DNA of 60,518 bases from Hyphomicrobium_A sp964405975 (lineage in GTDB: Bacteria; Pseudomonadota; Alphaproteobacteria; Rhizobiales; Hyphomicrobiaceae). Below the pieces are notes generated by a model. It was not told the origin of the DNA. It made no database searches and saw nothing but the letters and a program-made list of their open reading frames with translations. Where the stretch lies: the NCBI GenBank assembly GCA_964405975.1, contig CAYOPW010000006.1:1-60518 (forward strand), written 5' to 3'. The translations under genes and the position numbers were made by a program. How positions within the stretch are numbered: position 1 is the stretch's first letter; every line of letters starts with the position of its first letter. This document shows, in pieces, positions 44,021 to 53,080 of the stretch.

Positions 44021-46387
44021 TTAGGTTTTCACCACGTCAGAGGACGCCGCTTGTGAATTCACAGGCCCACGCCGGGGCAGAATGCGCCGTCCCACCGCAA
44101 GCACGGCAGGGAGAATCACGAGCTGCCCAATCAACGAGGCAAAGAGACACACGGCCGCCAGTTGCCCAAACAGGCGCAACGACGGCAGGTTGGAGAGCAT
44201 CGTCACACCCAAGCCAAGCGCCAGCACGATGGTTGTCAGCACGACCGGCGGCCCGATGTGATGAGCGGTTCGCCTTAGCACTTCGTATACATTGTTATCG
44301 CCAGGCGCTCCGCGATCTTCTTCCAATGTAAAGCGATTCAAGAAGTGGACGGTGGAGTCGATCGCGAGCGAGAATGCCACCGTGATCCCGACAATTGACG
44401 CAAATTGCAGTCCCTGACCCGTCACCCACAGAATCGCACCGGTGGCAAAGATGGGAAAGAGCGAGGGCATAATGCTCGCAAAACCCACCAATACAGACCT
44501 TAGCGCCAGGCCCAGGAAGATGAAGATCACGAACATGTCGCCGACCAGCCCCCAATTGAGCTCCCAGATAAGAGTGGCCGAATTGCGCGCAGCGATGGCG
44601 GGCAAACCGGTGACCGAGATCTCAAAGTCGGGATTGGCCTTCCGCAGTGGCTCAAACGCCTTATCAAGCTTCTGAACTACGGGAAGTATCTCGCTGGCGT
44701 CCACGTCGGGCAGCCGGGCGGTCACGAGAACGGCCTGCTCGTCCTTAGCGATAAACCGCCGCACAAGGTGCTCAGGCAGAATGCCGACGTAGTGCTTAAC
44801 GTTCTCGATGCTGTCATCGCCAGCCGCAGCTAGCCAACGGCGCAAGCTTTCGAGCGACCAGACATTTCCAAGACCGGCGCGCTTCTCCAAGATGTCGTGT
44901 GCCTGCCTTATGACGGCCAGAGTAGAGGGATCATAGAGTGATCGCCCGTCATCCCAGCGAATCATCGCGTGCATGGGGTTGGCCCCCGTGAGTTTTTTAT
45001 CGAGGCGGTCGGTAGCAGCCAGCGCTTGCTCCTTGTCGGGCACCTGGTCGGCCAGACGGTAGTGCGGCTTCAGTTGAACGTATGCCGCGCCCGTGAGAAG
45101 AACAGCGATGATGGCCGACACAAAAAAGATCATGGGGCGCGCGGCAACAGTCCTCACGATGGCATCGGTGGCGCGCTGCAATTTGCCCACGTTGCCTGCC
45201 TCTTGAACATTTGGATCGACATCTAGGGCCTTCTCATCGCGCACCAGTAAGGCGGCAAGGGTGGGCACGACCACCGCCACCGCGAGATAGGAGATCCCAA
45301 CCGCCATCAGCGCCGCCTTACCGAAGGTGCGGATCAGTGCCGATTCCGCCAGCGAGAACGAGACGATGGCAAGTGCGGCGTTCGTGGCCGTCAGCAGACA
45401 AGCCGGCGCGACGTCAAGCACGGCATGGCGCGCAGCCTGGATGCGATCCATTCCGGCCAGCACGTCACGGCGGATCGACATTACAAGATGCATGGAGTCA
45501 GAGAAGCCCGACACCAGAATGAGCGGCGTGATGACATTGATGAAGAGGTTGAGGCGGAAATCCAGGGCCCCAATCATGCCAAGCGTCCACAGAATGGCGA
45601 TCGTCGGACCGGCCACCGCGATGATGGTTAGCGACACGCGCCGGAAGAACATGTAAGCGATGCCGATGCCAAACAAGAAGCCGAGACCGTTATAGACAAG
45701 GCGGTCGCGCTCAACAGCGTTGCGGATCTCAAGCTGCATGACAGGCGCACCCGTCAACTTGGCGGTGAGACCTGTGCCTTTGAGAATTGTGTCGGCGGTA
45801 GCGTTGATCTCACCAATGACCTCGCGCGCACCTCTTTCGCGTACGATCTCCCGGTCAAGCGCAATGACGATCAGCGCAAGCTGACCATCATCAGATAGAA
45901 ATTTGCCCTTAACGATGTCATTCGTTTTCAACCGCTTTATCATTGCCTCAAAGGTAGCGCCTTCGGGCATTTCGTCGGGAACAAGTGGCGGAGCATAGCC
46001 CGTCTCATCAGGCTTATCGCGCGCCGACAGCATGGAAACGAGCCCCGAGACGCCTTCCACGAGCTGTAGCTCTGTCGTCAGGCCTCCGAAGGTGGTGAGC
46101 TGCGGCCCTTTGAGCAGATCCTTGCCTTCGACGACGACAAGCACGTCGTACTCGCTGGAGGGAAAGCGGCGTTCGATCTCCTCGTATTGGTGAAACTCTT
46201 CCGTGTCAGTGCGGAACAGCTCAGAGAGCGAATCATCCACTTGGATACGGGAAACGCCGACGATCGCTAGCGCCGTCAGGACCACGATCACGGCCGCCGA
46301 AAAGTATGGTGCTGTCAGTGCGACCAGACCCAGCCGCTCCAGCCCGAAGAAGAACCAGAACGATCGGCGCGGCTCCTCAGTGCCCAT
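44021..46387 (-). CDS. RND-superfamily transporter (MMPL type)
   Basis: A 788-residue membrane protein with two repeats, each with a large extracytoplasmic loop and about five to six helices. TM1 (AVIVVLTALAIVGVS) is followed by a long loop (about residues 45-230); the second half mirrors this from residue about 420. Helix 4-type residues are in ITPLILVSGFSDSMHLVMS and SIVGITVAFSLAIDSTVHFL. Substrate unknown; lipid or hopanoid export is known for relatives but not shown here. ATG 46387 follows GGGGGAG closely; ATG 46408 is an alternative. Confidence 0.85.
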   Translation of the reverse strand: MGTEEPRRSFWFFFGLERLGLVALTAPYFSAAVIVVLTALAIVGVSRIQVDDSLSELFRTDTEEFHQYEEIERRFPSSEYDVLVVVEGKDLLKGPQLTTFGGLTTELQLVEGVSGLVSMLSARDKPDETGYAPPLVPDEMPEGATFEAMIKRLKTNDIVKGKFLSDDGQLALIVIALDREIVRERGAREVIGEINATADTILKGTGLTAKLTGAPVMQLEIRNAVERDRLVYNGLGFLFGIGIAYMFFRRVSLTIIAVAGPTIAILWTLGMIGALDFRLNLFINVITPLILVSGFSDSMHLVMSIRRDVLAGMDRIQAARHAVLDVAPACLLTATNAALAIVSFSLAESALIRTFGKAALMAVGISYLAVAVVVPTLAALLVRDEKALDVDPNVQEAGNVGKLQRATDAIVRTVAARPMIFFVSAIIAVLLTGAAYVQLKPHYRLADQVPDKEQALAATDRLDKKLTGANPMHAMIRWDDGRSLYDPSTLAVIRQAHDILEKRAGLGNVWSLESLRRWLAAAGDDSIENVKHYVGILPEHLVRRFIAKDEQAVLVTARLPDVDASEILPVVQKLDKAFEPLRKANPDFEISVTGLPAIAARNSATLIWELNWGLVGDMFVIFIFLGLALRSVLVGFASIMPSLFPIFATGAILWVTGQGLQFASIVGITVAFSLAIDSTVHFLNRFTLEEDRGAPGDNNVYEVLRRTAHHIGPPVVLTTIVLALGLGVTMLSNLPSLRLFGQLAAVCLFASLIGQLVILPAVLAVGRRILPRRGPVNSQAASSDVVKT

Positions 46388-46729
46388 GGCTCCCCCGTAG
46401 GCTCTCATCTGGGCACGACAAATTGCGGCCAATCAGATTTGTCATTTCCCTCGTTAAGCCCATCGCGTGAATATGGAATCGGACCCACGAGGCGCGATGG
46501 TTGCATTTGCCGCGCTCACAGCGCAAGGGGCTCGCGGGAACGCGGCGAGCGGCTGCGTCGTGGCGGCCAGTCGCTTTGGGCATCGCCGATCGCGGTTTTT
46601 CCGGAGCTGTGCTGCTTTGGCCACGACATTAGGCGGCGCGACGGGCCGGCCATAGCCCAGCTTGTCTCCGCGTGTGCCGCTTGACACCCCTGCTCGCCGC
46701 CTCCCATAACGGCGCCTCAACGACACAAC
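46388..46729. other. Intergenic region upstream of tRNA-Val
   Basis: A 342-bp region between the RND gene (minus) and the tRNA (plus). Its last 50 bases contain a likely tRNA promoter. The rest is GC-rich with no gene, hairpin or repeat I can support. Confidence 0.55.
46681..46710 (+). promoter_or_regulatory. Likely promoter for tRNA-Val
   Basis: TTGACA at 46681-46686 (within CTTGACA, the common alphaproteobacterial -35 form) and CATAAC at 46705-46710 are 18 bases apart. A start about 7 bases on would fall about 13 bases before the tRNA. Confidence 0.6.
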
Positions 46730-46804
46730 GGGCGGTTAGCTCAGCGGTAGAGCACACGCTTCACACGCGTGGGGTCACTGGTTCAATCCCAGTACCGCCC
46801 ACCA
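46730..46804 (+). tRNA. tRNA-Val (CAC)
   Basis: A 75-base cloverleaf: acceptor GGGCGGT/ACCGCCC, D arm GCTC...GAGC, anticodon stem CACGC/GCGTG around the loop TTCACAC (anticodon CAC, reading GUG), T arm CTGG/CCAG with TTCAATC in the loop. The 3' CCA is encoded (46802-46804). Confidence 0.97.
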
Positions 46805-46838
46805 GTTCACAGATGAGATTGGCTGTTTGTCTTGCGCT

Positions 46839-47072
46839 TCAGGCTGCGCGCGCGGCAATGGGTTTTTGTTCCGCAACGTCTTCCGCTTCCGCCGCCACGG
46901 GCTCCGCGCCGTCCATCACATCCATAAGCGCGCGCCTCAACTGGACGAGCTCGTATTCAGCTCTCGCCACCAAGCGCTCGGCGGACACCTGCAGATCCAT
47001 ACTCTCTTGTGACGATCCCGCCTGCTCAGCAAATTCCAATGTGTAACGCGCAAAGAAGTCCGGTGCGGACAT
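46839..47072 (-). CDS. Hypothetical small protein
   Basis: A 77-residue protein (MSAPDFFARYTLEFAEQ at the start) with a long amphipathic helix and an Ala/Glu-rich tail. The ATG at 47072 has GGGGGGAAGG directly upstream, a strong ribosome binding site. I do not recognise the family. Its weak resemblance to phasin-like helices is not enough for a call. It is convergent with tRNA-Val. Confidence 0.65.
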   Translation of the reverse strand: MSAPDFFARYTLEFAEQAGSSQESMDLQVSAERLVARAEYELVQLRRALMDVMDGAEPVAAEAEDVAEQKPIAARAA

Positions 47073-47254
47073 GCCTTCCCCCCAAGGTTGCGCCAACCTC
47101 TTTTGATAACGCGATTCGCGTGTGGACAGAAGGTGGATATCTTATGCAGCGCACGCTCAGTGGCGCAGTTGAGTGCCTGACAACTGAGAAGAAAGCGTCA
47201 AGTCGTAATCGTGACGACCGTCTGACACGTGCGCCGCTTTGGAGGATACTTGGC

Positions 47255-48430
47255 TCAACGCTGCGCGGAGCGAACCGGTACAACGTTTGTCGCATACATG
47301 CTCATCATCGGCTCATCGAGCAGGATCGCCTCGTCGTAGTTACCGTAGCCGTTGAAATGCCCCGCTATCGCGCGGCCATACGCGCCCATGTTACCAATTT
47401 CGATGTAGTCGCCTTCAGCAGTCGAGGCCGGCAGCATGAACGGGCCCTTCATGTAATCGATGGAATCGCAAGTTGGGCCCCATAATTCCAATGGAATACG
47501 CGGCTCAGAAGGGTCGATCTTACGATTGATAATGCGCATCGGAAATATGAAGCCCAGGTGCGCGGCGTCGAATAACATGCCGTAGGACCCGTCATTGATG
47601 TAGAGTTCGCGGTCACGGCGGGCATCGACGCGCACGATAAGGCTTTCCGCTTCAGCGACCAGTGCACGTCCCGGCTCACACATGAGACGGATGTTTTCCT
47701 TAACTGGCAGTGTCTCGATCCCGTCGAGGATTGTCTCCATAAAGTCGTCCATCGGCGCTGGATCGCTATCAGGATAACGCGAGGGGAAGCCCCCGCCGAC
47801 GTCGAGACGATCGATCATCACAGCGGCCTCAACGATCAACTTATGGACATCGGCAAGCGCCGTCACAAAAGCGTCGGGTGTTGTCGTTTGCGAGCCGACA
47901 TGGAACGTTAGCCCCAGCTCGGAAGCCACCTGCCGCGTCTTGATGAGAAGGTTTGCCGCCTTTTGTCCGGAGACGCCGAACTTGCGCTCCAGTGGGATGC
48001 GGCTGTTGATGGCGGGAACGGCAACGCGCACCCACAACAGCAGGTCACGCGCATCACCCGTCTCCTCAACAATCTTGTCAAGCTCATCCTCGCCATCGAG
48101 TGCAAAGCTGCGTACACCCAGTTCATATGCGCGACGAATGGCGTGACGAGATTTCACAGGGTGCATGAAGTGCAGGTGCGCGTCGGGGATTGTCACCGCA
48201 TCTTCGATCTCAGGCAAAGAAGCGACATCAAAGTGACGGATACCGGCACCGTAGAGCGCACCGATCAAAAATACGGAATTGTTTGCCTTATAGGCGTAGG
48301 CCACATCGCCGGGAAATTTTTCGAGGAACCAGCGTGCCGCCCGGCCCGCGGCGTGCGGGCGCAGCCCACGGACCGGCCTCTCCGGCCGGCTCTTGCCGAT
48401 CAGGGCTGCTGCAGAGGCAAGCTTCTCCAT
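47255..48430 (-). CDS. Type III PLP-dependent decarboxylase, probably ornithine decarboxylase
   Basis: A 391-residue fold-type III enzyme for polyamine (putrescine) formation. PLP-binding Lys48 in VAYAYKANN, HVGSQTTT, the glycine motif DVGGGFPSRYP, CEPGRALVAEA and the catalytic Cys in GPTCDSIDY match eukaryote-like ODC. Lysine or diaminopimelate alternatives are less likely because the DAP-specific motifs are absent. GGAGG lies nine bases upstream. It is divergent from the TPP enzyme at 48746. Confidence 0.88.
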   Translation of the reverse strand: MEKLASAAALIGKSRPERPVRGLRPHAAGRAARWFLEKFPGDVAYAYKANNSVFLIGALYGAGIRHFDVASLPEIEDAVTIPDAHLHFMHPVKSRHAIRRAYELGVRSFALDGEDELDKIVEETGDARDLLLWVRVAVPAINSRIPLERKFGVSGQKAANLLIKTRQVASELGLTFHVGSQTTTPDAFVTALADVHKLIVEAAVMIDRLDVGGGFPSRYPDSDPAPMDDFMETILDGIETLPVKENIRLMCEPGRALVAEAESLIVRVDARRDRELYINDGSYGMLFDAAHLGFIFPMRIINRKIDPSEPRIPLELWGPTCDSIDYMKGPFMLPASTAEGDYIEIGNMGAYGRAIAGHFNGYGNYDEAILLDEPMMSMYATNVVPVRSAQR

Positions 48431-48745
48431 CGCATAGGGCCTCCACCACGCGACAAAACGGTGCGCGGCTCGGCAGCCGACGCCGCCAAGCCCGAAAAGA
48501 CGTTGGATTTAGGGTGGTTAGCCCCCGCCTGTAAAGCCTTTTCTGGACGCAGCGTTCAGCGTGCAAATCGCCTCACCCAACTCTATCCCATTGCACGCCC
48601 GCATGACCATTTTTACTCAGTCATTTAGGCGCCTCGTCACAGCACGGCCAATGCGCTCGTAACCGAGCTGCCGGTTTCTTCTGTTCCCGGGGCGCAGCCA
48701 CCGCCTAAAACACGCCATGCAATGCCAGCCGCCAGAGGACCGTTA
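48431..48745. other. Divergent intergenic region, ODC / TPP enzyme
   Basis: A 315-bp region with the promoters of both genes. No RNA gene, strong palindrome or repeat is visible. Confidence 0.5.
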
Positions 48746-50440
48746 ATGCGTACGGGGGGAAAAATCCTCATCGACCAGCTCGTCATTCAGGGCTGCCGTA
48801 CGATCTTTACCGTGCCCGGTGAAAGCTTCCTGGCGGCACTCGACGCGTTGTTCGACGAAGGCCCGATCCGCACCATCGTATGTCGTCACGAAGGTGGGGC
48901 CGCGATGATGGCGGAAGCATCCGGCAAGCTAACGGGATTACCGGGCGTGGCTTTCGTCACGCGCGCGGCCGGGGCGGCCAACGCGGTGAGCGGCGTCTAT
49001 GTTGCCCAACATGATTCCACGCCGATGGTCCTACTCGTTGGTGTCACGGCGCGGCAGCGCGAGGGCAGAAGCGCCTTTCAGGAATTCGATCTCAAAGCGC
49101 TGTTTGCTCCGATTGCGAAGTGGGCCGGCATGGTGCGTTCGCCCGAGCGGATTCCTGAATACGTTCGTCGCGCATTCCACACTGCGCTGGCGGGGCGGCC
49201 GGGACCCGTCGTGCTCGGCGTGCCAGAGGACGTCCTCTTCGCACATGCCGACACAGAAGACGCACGCCGCGCGCACGTGCCGGCTCCGGCTCCCTCGCCC
49301 GCTGAAATGACCCGCCTCAAAAACCGGCTCATGACGGCAAACCGGCCGTTGATCATTACCGGCGGTCCGGGTTGGAGTCGAAAGGCGGCGCAAAGCCTGG
49401 CGTCCTTTTCAGAAACCTTCAACGTGCCGGTTGCCACGGCCTTCCGCCGCCAAGACCACATCGACAATCGCCTCAAGACGTATGTCGGTCACGCGGGCAT
49501 CAACTGTGATGACAGTCTTGCCGAAGGGATACGCAGTGCCGATTTACTTCTCGTCATTGGCGAGCAGCCCGCTGAAATAACCACGGGTAGCTATTCAAAT
49601 CTGTCAGTGCCCAACCCCAGCCAATCACTCGTTCACGTTCATCCCTCCACTGATGAGATCGGACGTCTCTTCCACACGGACTGGCCTATTATTTCAACCA
49701 GCGAGTCATTCGCCGGGGCGCTTGCCCGATTGAAGCCGCCGCCGAAGCGGCGATGGGAGCGGCGGCGGCGTGAGCTGCGCGCTGCCTACCAGAGATCTTT
49801 GAAACCAGTGCCGACTCCTGGCAGCGTCAAGCTCGAAGACGTGATCACGACGCTTTCAACCGAGTTGCCTGACGATGCTATCGTAACCAATGGCGCGGGA
49901 AATTACGCCGCCTTCCAGCATCGTTATTTTCAATACAAGAACTTCCCCACCCAGCTTGCGCCTACGTCAGGCTCGATGGGCTATGGGCTTCCTGCCGCCA
50001 TTGCCGCCAAGATCGCCTTTCCGAAACGCCCCGTCGTCGCCCTCGCCGGCGATGGATGCATGCTGATGACAGGACAGGAACTCGCGACGACAATTCAGTA
50101 TGCACTGCCGATCGTGCTCATCGTTGCCAATAATAGTATGTATGGCACCATTCGTATGCAGCAGGAGCGTCACTTTCCCGGCCGCGTGTTAGGCACGAGC
50201 CTCGTCAATCCCGATTTCGCCGTTCTGGCACGCGCCTTTGGTGCCAAGGGCGAGACGATCAACGAGACAGCCGCATTCCTTCCCGCCCTTAAGCGCGCAC
50301 TATCGGCAACCGGCCCGACGGTGATTGAGCTCAAGCTCGATCCCGAAGCAATCACGCCCAGCAGGACGCTGAGGGAGATCCGAAATGATCACGAGGTCAA
50401 AACAAATGCGTGCGGTGCCCGAAGCCGCCGCAAGAAGTAA
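48746..50440 (+). CDS. Thiamine-diphosphate enzyme, acetolactate synthase-like
   Basis: A 564-residue TPP-dependent enzyme. Activating Glu49 in CRHEGGAAMMAEA and the TPP/metal motif GDGCMLMTGQELATT with NNSMYG (GDG...NN). It belongs to the acetolactate synthase-like group, but no regulatory ilvN partner is adjacent, so branched-chain biosynthesis should not be assumed; keto-acid decarboxylases of this family are an alternative. The start at 48746 has AGAGGA upstream. Neighbouring ODC suggests amino-acid metabolism but no definite link. Confidence 0.82.
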   Translation: MRTGGKILIDQLVIQGCRTIFTVPGESFLAALDALFDEGPIRTIVCRHEGGAAMMAEASGKLTGLPGVAFVTRAAGAANAVSGVYVAQHDSTPMVLLVGVTARQREGRSAFQEFDLKALFAPIAKWAGMVRSPERIPEYVRRAFHTALAGRPGPVVLGVPEDVLFAHADTEDARRAHVPAPAPSPAEMTRLKNRLMTANRPLIITGGPGWSRKAAQSLASFSETFNVPVATAFRRQDHIDNRLKTYVGHAGINCDDSLAEGIRSADLLLVIGEQPAEITTGSYSNLSVPNPSQSLVHVHPSTDEIGRLFHTDWPIISTSESFAGALARLKPPPKRRWERRRRELRAAYQRSLKPVPTPGSVKLEDVITTLSTELPDDAIVTNGAGNYAAFQHRYFQYKNFPTQLAPTSGSMGYGLPAAIAAKIAFPKRPVVALAGDGCMLMTGQELATTIQYALPIVLIVANNSMYGTIRMQQERHFPGRVLGTSLVNPDFAVLARAFGAKGETINETAAFLPALKRALSATGPTVIELKLDPEAITPSRTLREIRNDHEVKTNACGARSRRKK

Positions 50441-50573
50441 ATACTTTGTTAAATCTACAATTGTCGCGTTATCCATCTGAGTACGGATAGTTAGACTAAC
50501 GAGTTCTTATCGGTTAAAAAGCATCAACTTTATCGAGTAACGACAGGCCTAGATCGCTAACAGGGGCACGGTT

Positions 50574-50768
50574 ATGGATCTCCAAGCCGCCAAAACGCAG
50601 AACGGGCCGAAATGGGTCCTGGCCCGTATCGGCATCTTAGCGTTGTTCCTTCTGACAGGATTTTTGCTCGTCGCCTCACTCAACACCAAAGGCAGCCTTC
50701 GCGCCGACGCAAGCTCGACCCCACTACTCTCGTCGGCTCAGCCGGCACTCGCAACCGACAAAAACTGA
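50574..50768 (+). CDS. Small single-pass membrane protein
   Basis: A 64-residue peptide with one hydrophobic helix (LARIGILALFLLTGFLLVAS) after a charged N-terminus and a Ser/Ala-rich periplasmic-type tail. No family recognised. It is followed by a strong intrinsic terminator, supporting a transcribed unit, and lies 133 bp after the TPP gene. Confidence 0.55.
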   Translation: MDLQAAKTQNGPKWVLARIGILALFLLTGFLLVASLNTKGSLRADASSTPLLSSAQPALATDKN

Positions 50769-50842
50769 TCGCAACGCTCTAAACTTCAACTATTGATCTA
50801 TTTCACGACGTAACTCTCCCCCCTCTTGACGCACTCCCTCTT

Positions 50843-50883
50843 AGGCCTCGGATCCAGAACGATCCGAGGCCTTTCTTTCTTTG
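50843..50883 (+). terminator. Rho-independent terminator
   Basis: AGGCCTCGGATC at 50843-50854 pairs perfectly over 12 bp with GATCCGAGGCCT at 50861-50872 (loop cagaac), followed by TTCTTTCTTT. It would end transcription of the 64-aa gene and probably of the TPP gene upstream. Confidence 0.88.
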
Positions 50884-50976
50884 CGGAAGTGTTCTCGTGG
50901 GCAACGCCTGGTACTTTTGCCTGCCTCCGGCGTGCTTTAGAACCAACTGCAGGAACGTGAACGTGAGGAGTCAAGA

Positions 50977-51867
50977 ATGGCGAAGGTGGCGTGGATTGGG
51001 CTTGGCGTCATGGGCTACCCCATGGCCGGGCACGTCCTAAAGGCGGGCGGCCACGATGTCGTCGTCTGCAATCGAAGTCGGGCAAGAGCCGAAGCCTGGG
51101 TTAGCGAACACGGCGAAGGGCGCGTAGCTGCGACACCTGCCGAGGCCGCGGAAGGTGCCGACCTTGTATTGTGTTGCGTTCGTAACGACGACGATGTACG
51201 CGAAGTGACAACCGGCAGGGATGGCGCATTTCGCTCACTCGCGGCCGGTGCCGTGTTTGTCGATCACACGACAGCATCAGCCCAAGTGGCACGTGAACTC
51301 CACAAGAGCGCAAGCGACCAGGGCTTCGCCTTCCTCGATGCGCCGGTCTCCGGCGGCCAACCCGGTGCCGAGAAAGGGACGCTCACAGTCATGGTCGGTG
51401 GTGACGAGGCGCCGTTTGCACGCGCCAAATCTGTGGTCTTGCATTATGCGCGCGCGGTTAACCTCATTGGACCTTCTGGTTCCGGACAGCTAACGAAGAT
51501 GGTTAACCAAATTGCCATCGCTGGCCTGCTTCAGGGGCTCTCCGAAGCGATCAACTTCGCGCAACGATCCGGGCTCGAACTGAAACTTGTCATGGACACG
51601 ATCTCGAAAGGCGCGGCCCAGTCCTGGCAGCTTGAAAATCAATGGCGGACCATGAGCGAAAGGCGCTTCGACTTCGGCTTCGCCGTCGATTTGATGCGTA
51701 AAGATCTAGCGATTTGCCTGGACGAAGCGCGCCGCAACGGGGCAGCCCTTCCCGTTACCGCACTCGTCGATGAATTCTACGCTGATGTTCAGAACATGGG
51801 TGGCAGCCATTGGGATACCTCAAGCCTGATCGCTCGTCTGAGTGCCCAAGATCACGGGCAGGACTAA
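50977..51867 (+). CDS. NAD(P)-dependent beta-hydroxyacid dehydrogenase
   Basis: A 296-residue member of the 3-hydroxyisobutyrate / tartronate semialdehyde reductase family. Cofactor motif VAWIGLGVMGYPMAGHVL, substrate motif DAPVSGGQPGAEKGTL and catalytic Lys in GSGQLTKMVNQI. Substrate unresolved among 3-hydroxyisobutyrate, tartronate semialdehyde and succinic semialdehyde types. GAGGAG lies upstream. It stands alone. Confidence 0.88.
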   Translation: MAKVAWIGLGVMGYPMAGHVLKAGGHDVVVCNRSRARAEAWVSEHGEGRVAATPAEAAEGADLVLCCVRNDDDVREVTTGRDGAFRSLAAGAVFVDHTTASAQVARELHKSASDQGFAFLDAPVSGGQPGAEKGTLTVMVGGDEAPFARAKSVVLHYARAVNLIGPSGSGQLTKMVNQIAIAGLLQGLSEAINFAQRSGLELKLVMDTISKGAAQSWQLENQWRTMSERRFDFGFAVDLMRKDLAICLDEARRNGAALPVTALVDEFYADVQNMGGSHWDTSSLIARLSAQDHGQD

Positions 51868-52095
51868 TCAGCACGGGCGAGGATCCTACGCACACGCACT
51901 TGAAGCGTCGGGTCATGGAGCGGGACGCCGTTGTCGCCCTGACGCCGGGCAGCCTCGACTTTGGTCCCAGGGAAAAGATCTCTTATGTTGGGTTCGACGG
52001 CCGCCGCAAAAAGCGTAAGCACGTGAAGATCAATGGAGACTCGGATTGCGAGGCCCTACATGGCGCTCATTCCTGGCTAAAAGGAGGGACGACGC

Positions 52096-52491
52096 ATGGC
52101 GATCACTGCTTTTTATGGCGCACTTCTTGCGCTTTTCTTTGTGTTCTTGAGTTTTCGCGTTATTGGCTGGCGCCGCGTCAAGCAGGTTGAGCTTGGTCAC
52201 GGTGACGACAGTCAGCTTTTGCGCCGCATGCGCGTGCACGCAAACTTCGCTGAGTATGTCCCCTTTGCGCTGCTTCTGATGGCAATGGCTGAAAGCATGA
52301 CAGCGCCCCGCCCTCTTATTCACCTTGCCGGCCTCATATTAATTGCAGGCCGGATCATGCACGCTTATGGCCTTTCTCAGACCCCACATATCTTGCGATA
52401 CCGGATCGGTGGCATGATGCTGACATTTACTGCGCTCGGCCTCTCGGCCATTGTGTGTCTAACGCTAGCGCTACCATTTCTGGTTGCTTAA
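52096..52491 (+). CDS. MAPEG-family membrane protein
   Basis: A 131-residue protein with four predicted helices, typical of MAPEG (membrane-associated eicosanoid and glutathione metabolism) proteins. Readable features are HANFAEYVPFALLLMAM and GRIMHAYGLSQTPHILRYRIGG. It would act at the membrane on glutathione-linked lipophilic compounds; bacterial roles are mostly unknown. AAAAGGAGGG precedes it. Its TAA stop is shared, in TTAA, with the convergent Lrp gene. Confidence 0.87.
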   Translation: MAITAFYGALLALFFVFLSFRVIGWRRVKQVELGHGDDSQLLRRMRVHANFAEYVPFALLLMAMAESMTAPRPLIHLAGLILIAGRIMHAYGLSQTPHILRYRIGGMMLTFTALGLSAIVCLTLALPFLVA

Positions 52492-52982
52492 GACTTGGCT
52501 GGCCGCTCCTCGTTGCCAGCACGTGCAAACTCCAGCGGCAGCGCTGTCGTGTATTTGATCTGCTCCATGGCGAAGGCGGAAGAGACTTTCGCAACCTCGA
52601 TGCGCGCTATGAGTTTCTTATAAAAGGCATCGTAGGCGGCAATGTCGGGCACGACCACGCGCAGCATATAATCGATCTCACCTGACATTCGATAAAACTC
52701 GACAACCTCGGGAAAGTCCGTGACGGCGCCGTGAAACCTTTCGAGCCAAGCATGGCTGTGTTGATCTGTCTTGATCGAAACGATAACGGTTACACCGGCG
52801 TTCACCTTCAGCGGGTCGAGGATTGCTGCGCGGCGATGAATCACGCCAGCCTCCTCCAGCTTCTGGATGCGCCGCCAGCATGGTGTCGTGGACAAGCCAA
52901 CCTCCTTGCCAATCTCGGCGACGGGACGCGTGCAATCCTCCTGCAAAATACGCAGGATCTTGATGTCCATTTCATCGAGCAT
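52488..52982 (-). CDS. Lrp/AsnC-family transcriptional regulator
   Basis: A 164-residue regulator with an N-terminal winged helix (LSTTPCWRRIQKLEEAG recognition region near residues 29-45) and a C-terminal RAM domain containing EVVEFYRMSGEIDYMLRVVV, which usually binds an amino acid effector. It ends in a shared TTAA with MAPEG. The target operon is not readable; the beta-hydroxyacid or TPP genes nearby are guesses. Confidence 0.92.
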   Translation of the reverse strand: MLDEMDIKILRILQEDCTRPVAEIGKEVGLSTTPCWRRIQKLEEAGVIHRRAAILDPLKVNAGVTVIVSIKTDQHSHAWLERFHGAVTDFPEVVEFYRMSGEIDYMLRVVVPDIAAYDAFYKKLIARIEVAKVSSAFAMEQIKYTTALPLEFARAGNEERPAKS

Positions 52983-53080
52983 CGTAGATCTCTATTTGGA
53001 AAATTGTTTCGAAATGGCCGGGCAATAGAAGTAAGCGTTGCTCGCAGGGCCGCCGTCAAGCCCAATAAAGGTAAATTTTT

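Noticed and set aside
47073..47254. Short open frame on the plus strand (47144 on) between the small protein and ODC
   Set aside because: No ribosome binding site; most of its length is antisense to the ODC gene.
51915..52190. A 91-codon frame starting MERDAVVALTPGSLDFGPRE upstream of MAPEG
   Set aside because: It overlaps MAPEG by about 95 bases in another frame, and has no clear ribosome binding site or family; its first part could be a relic but cannot be supported.
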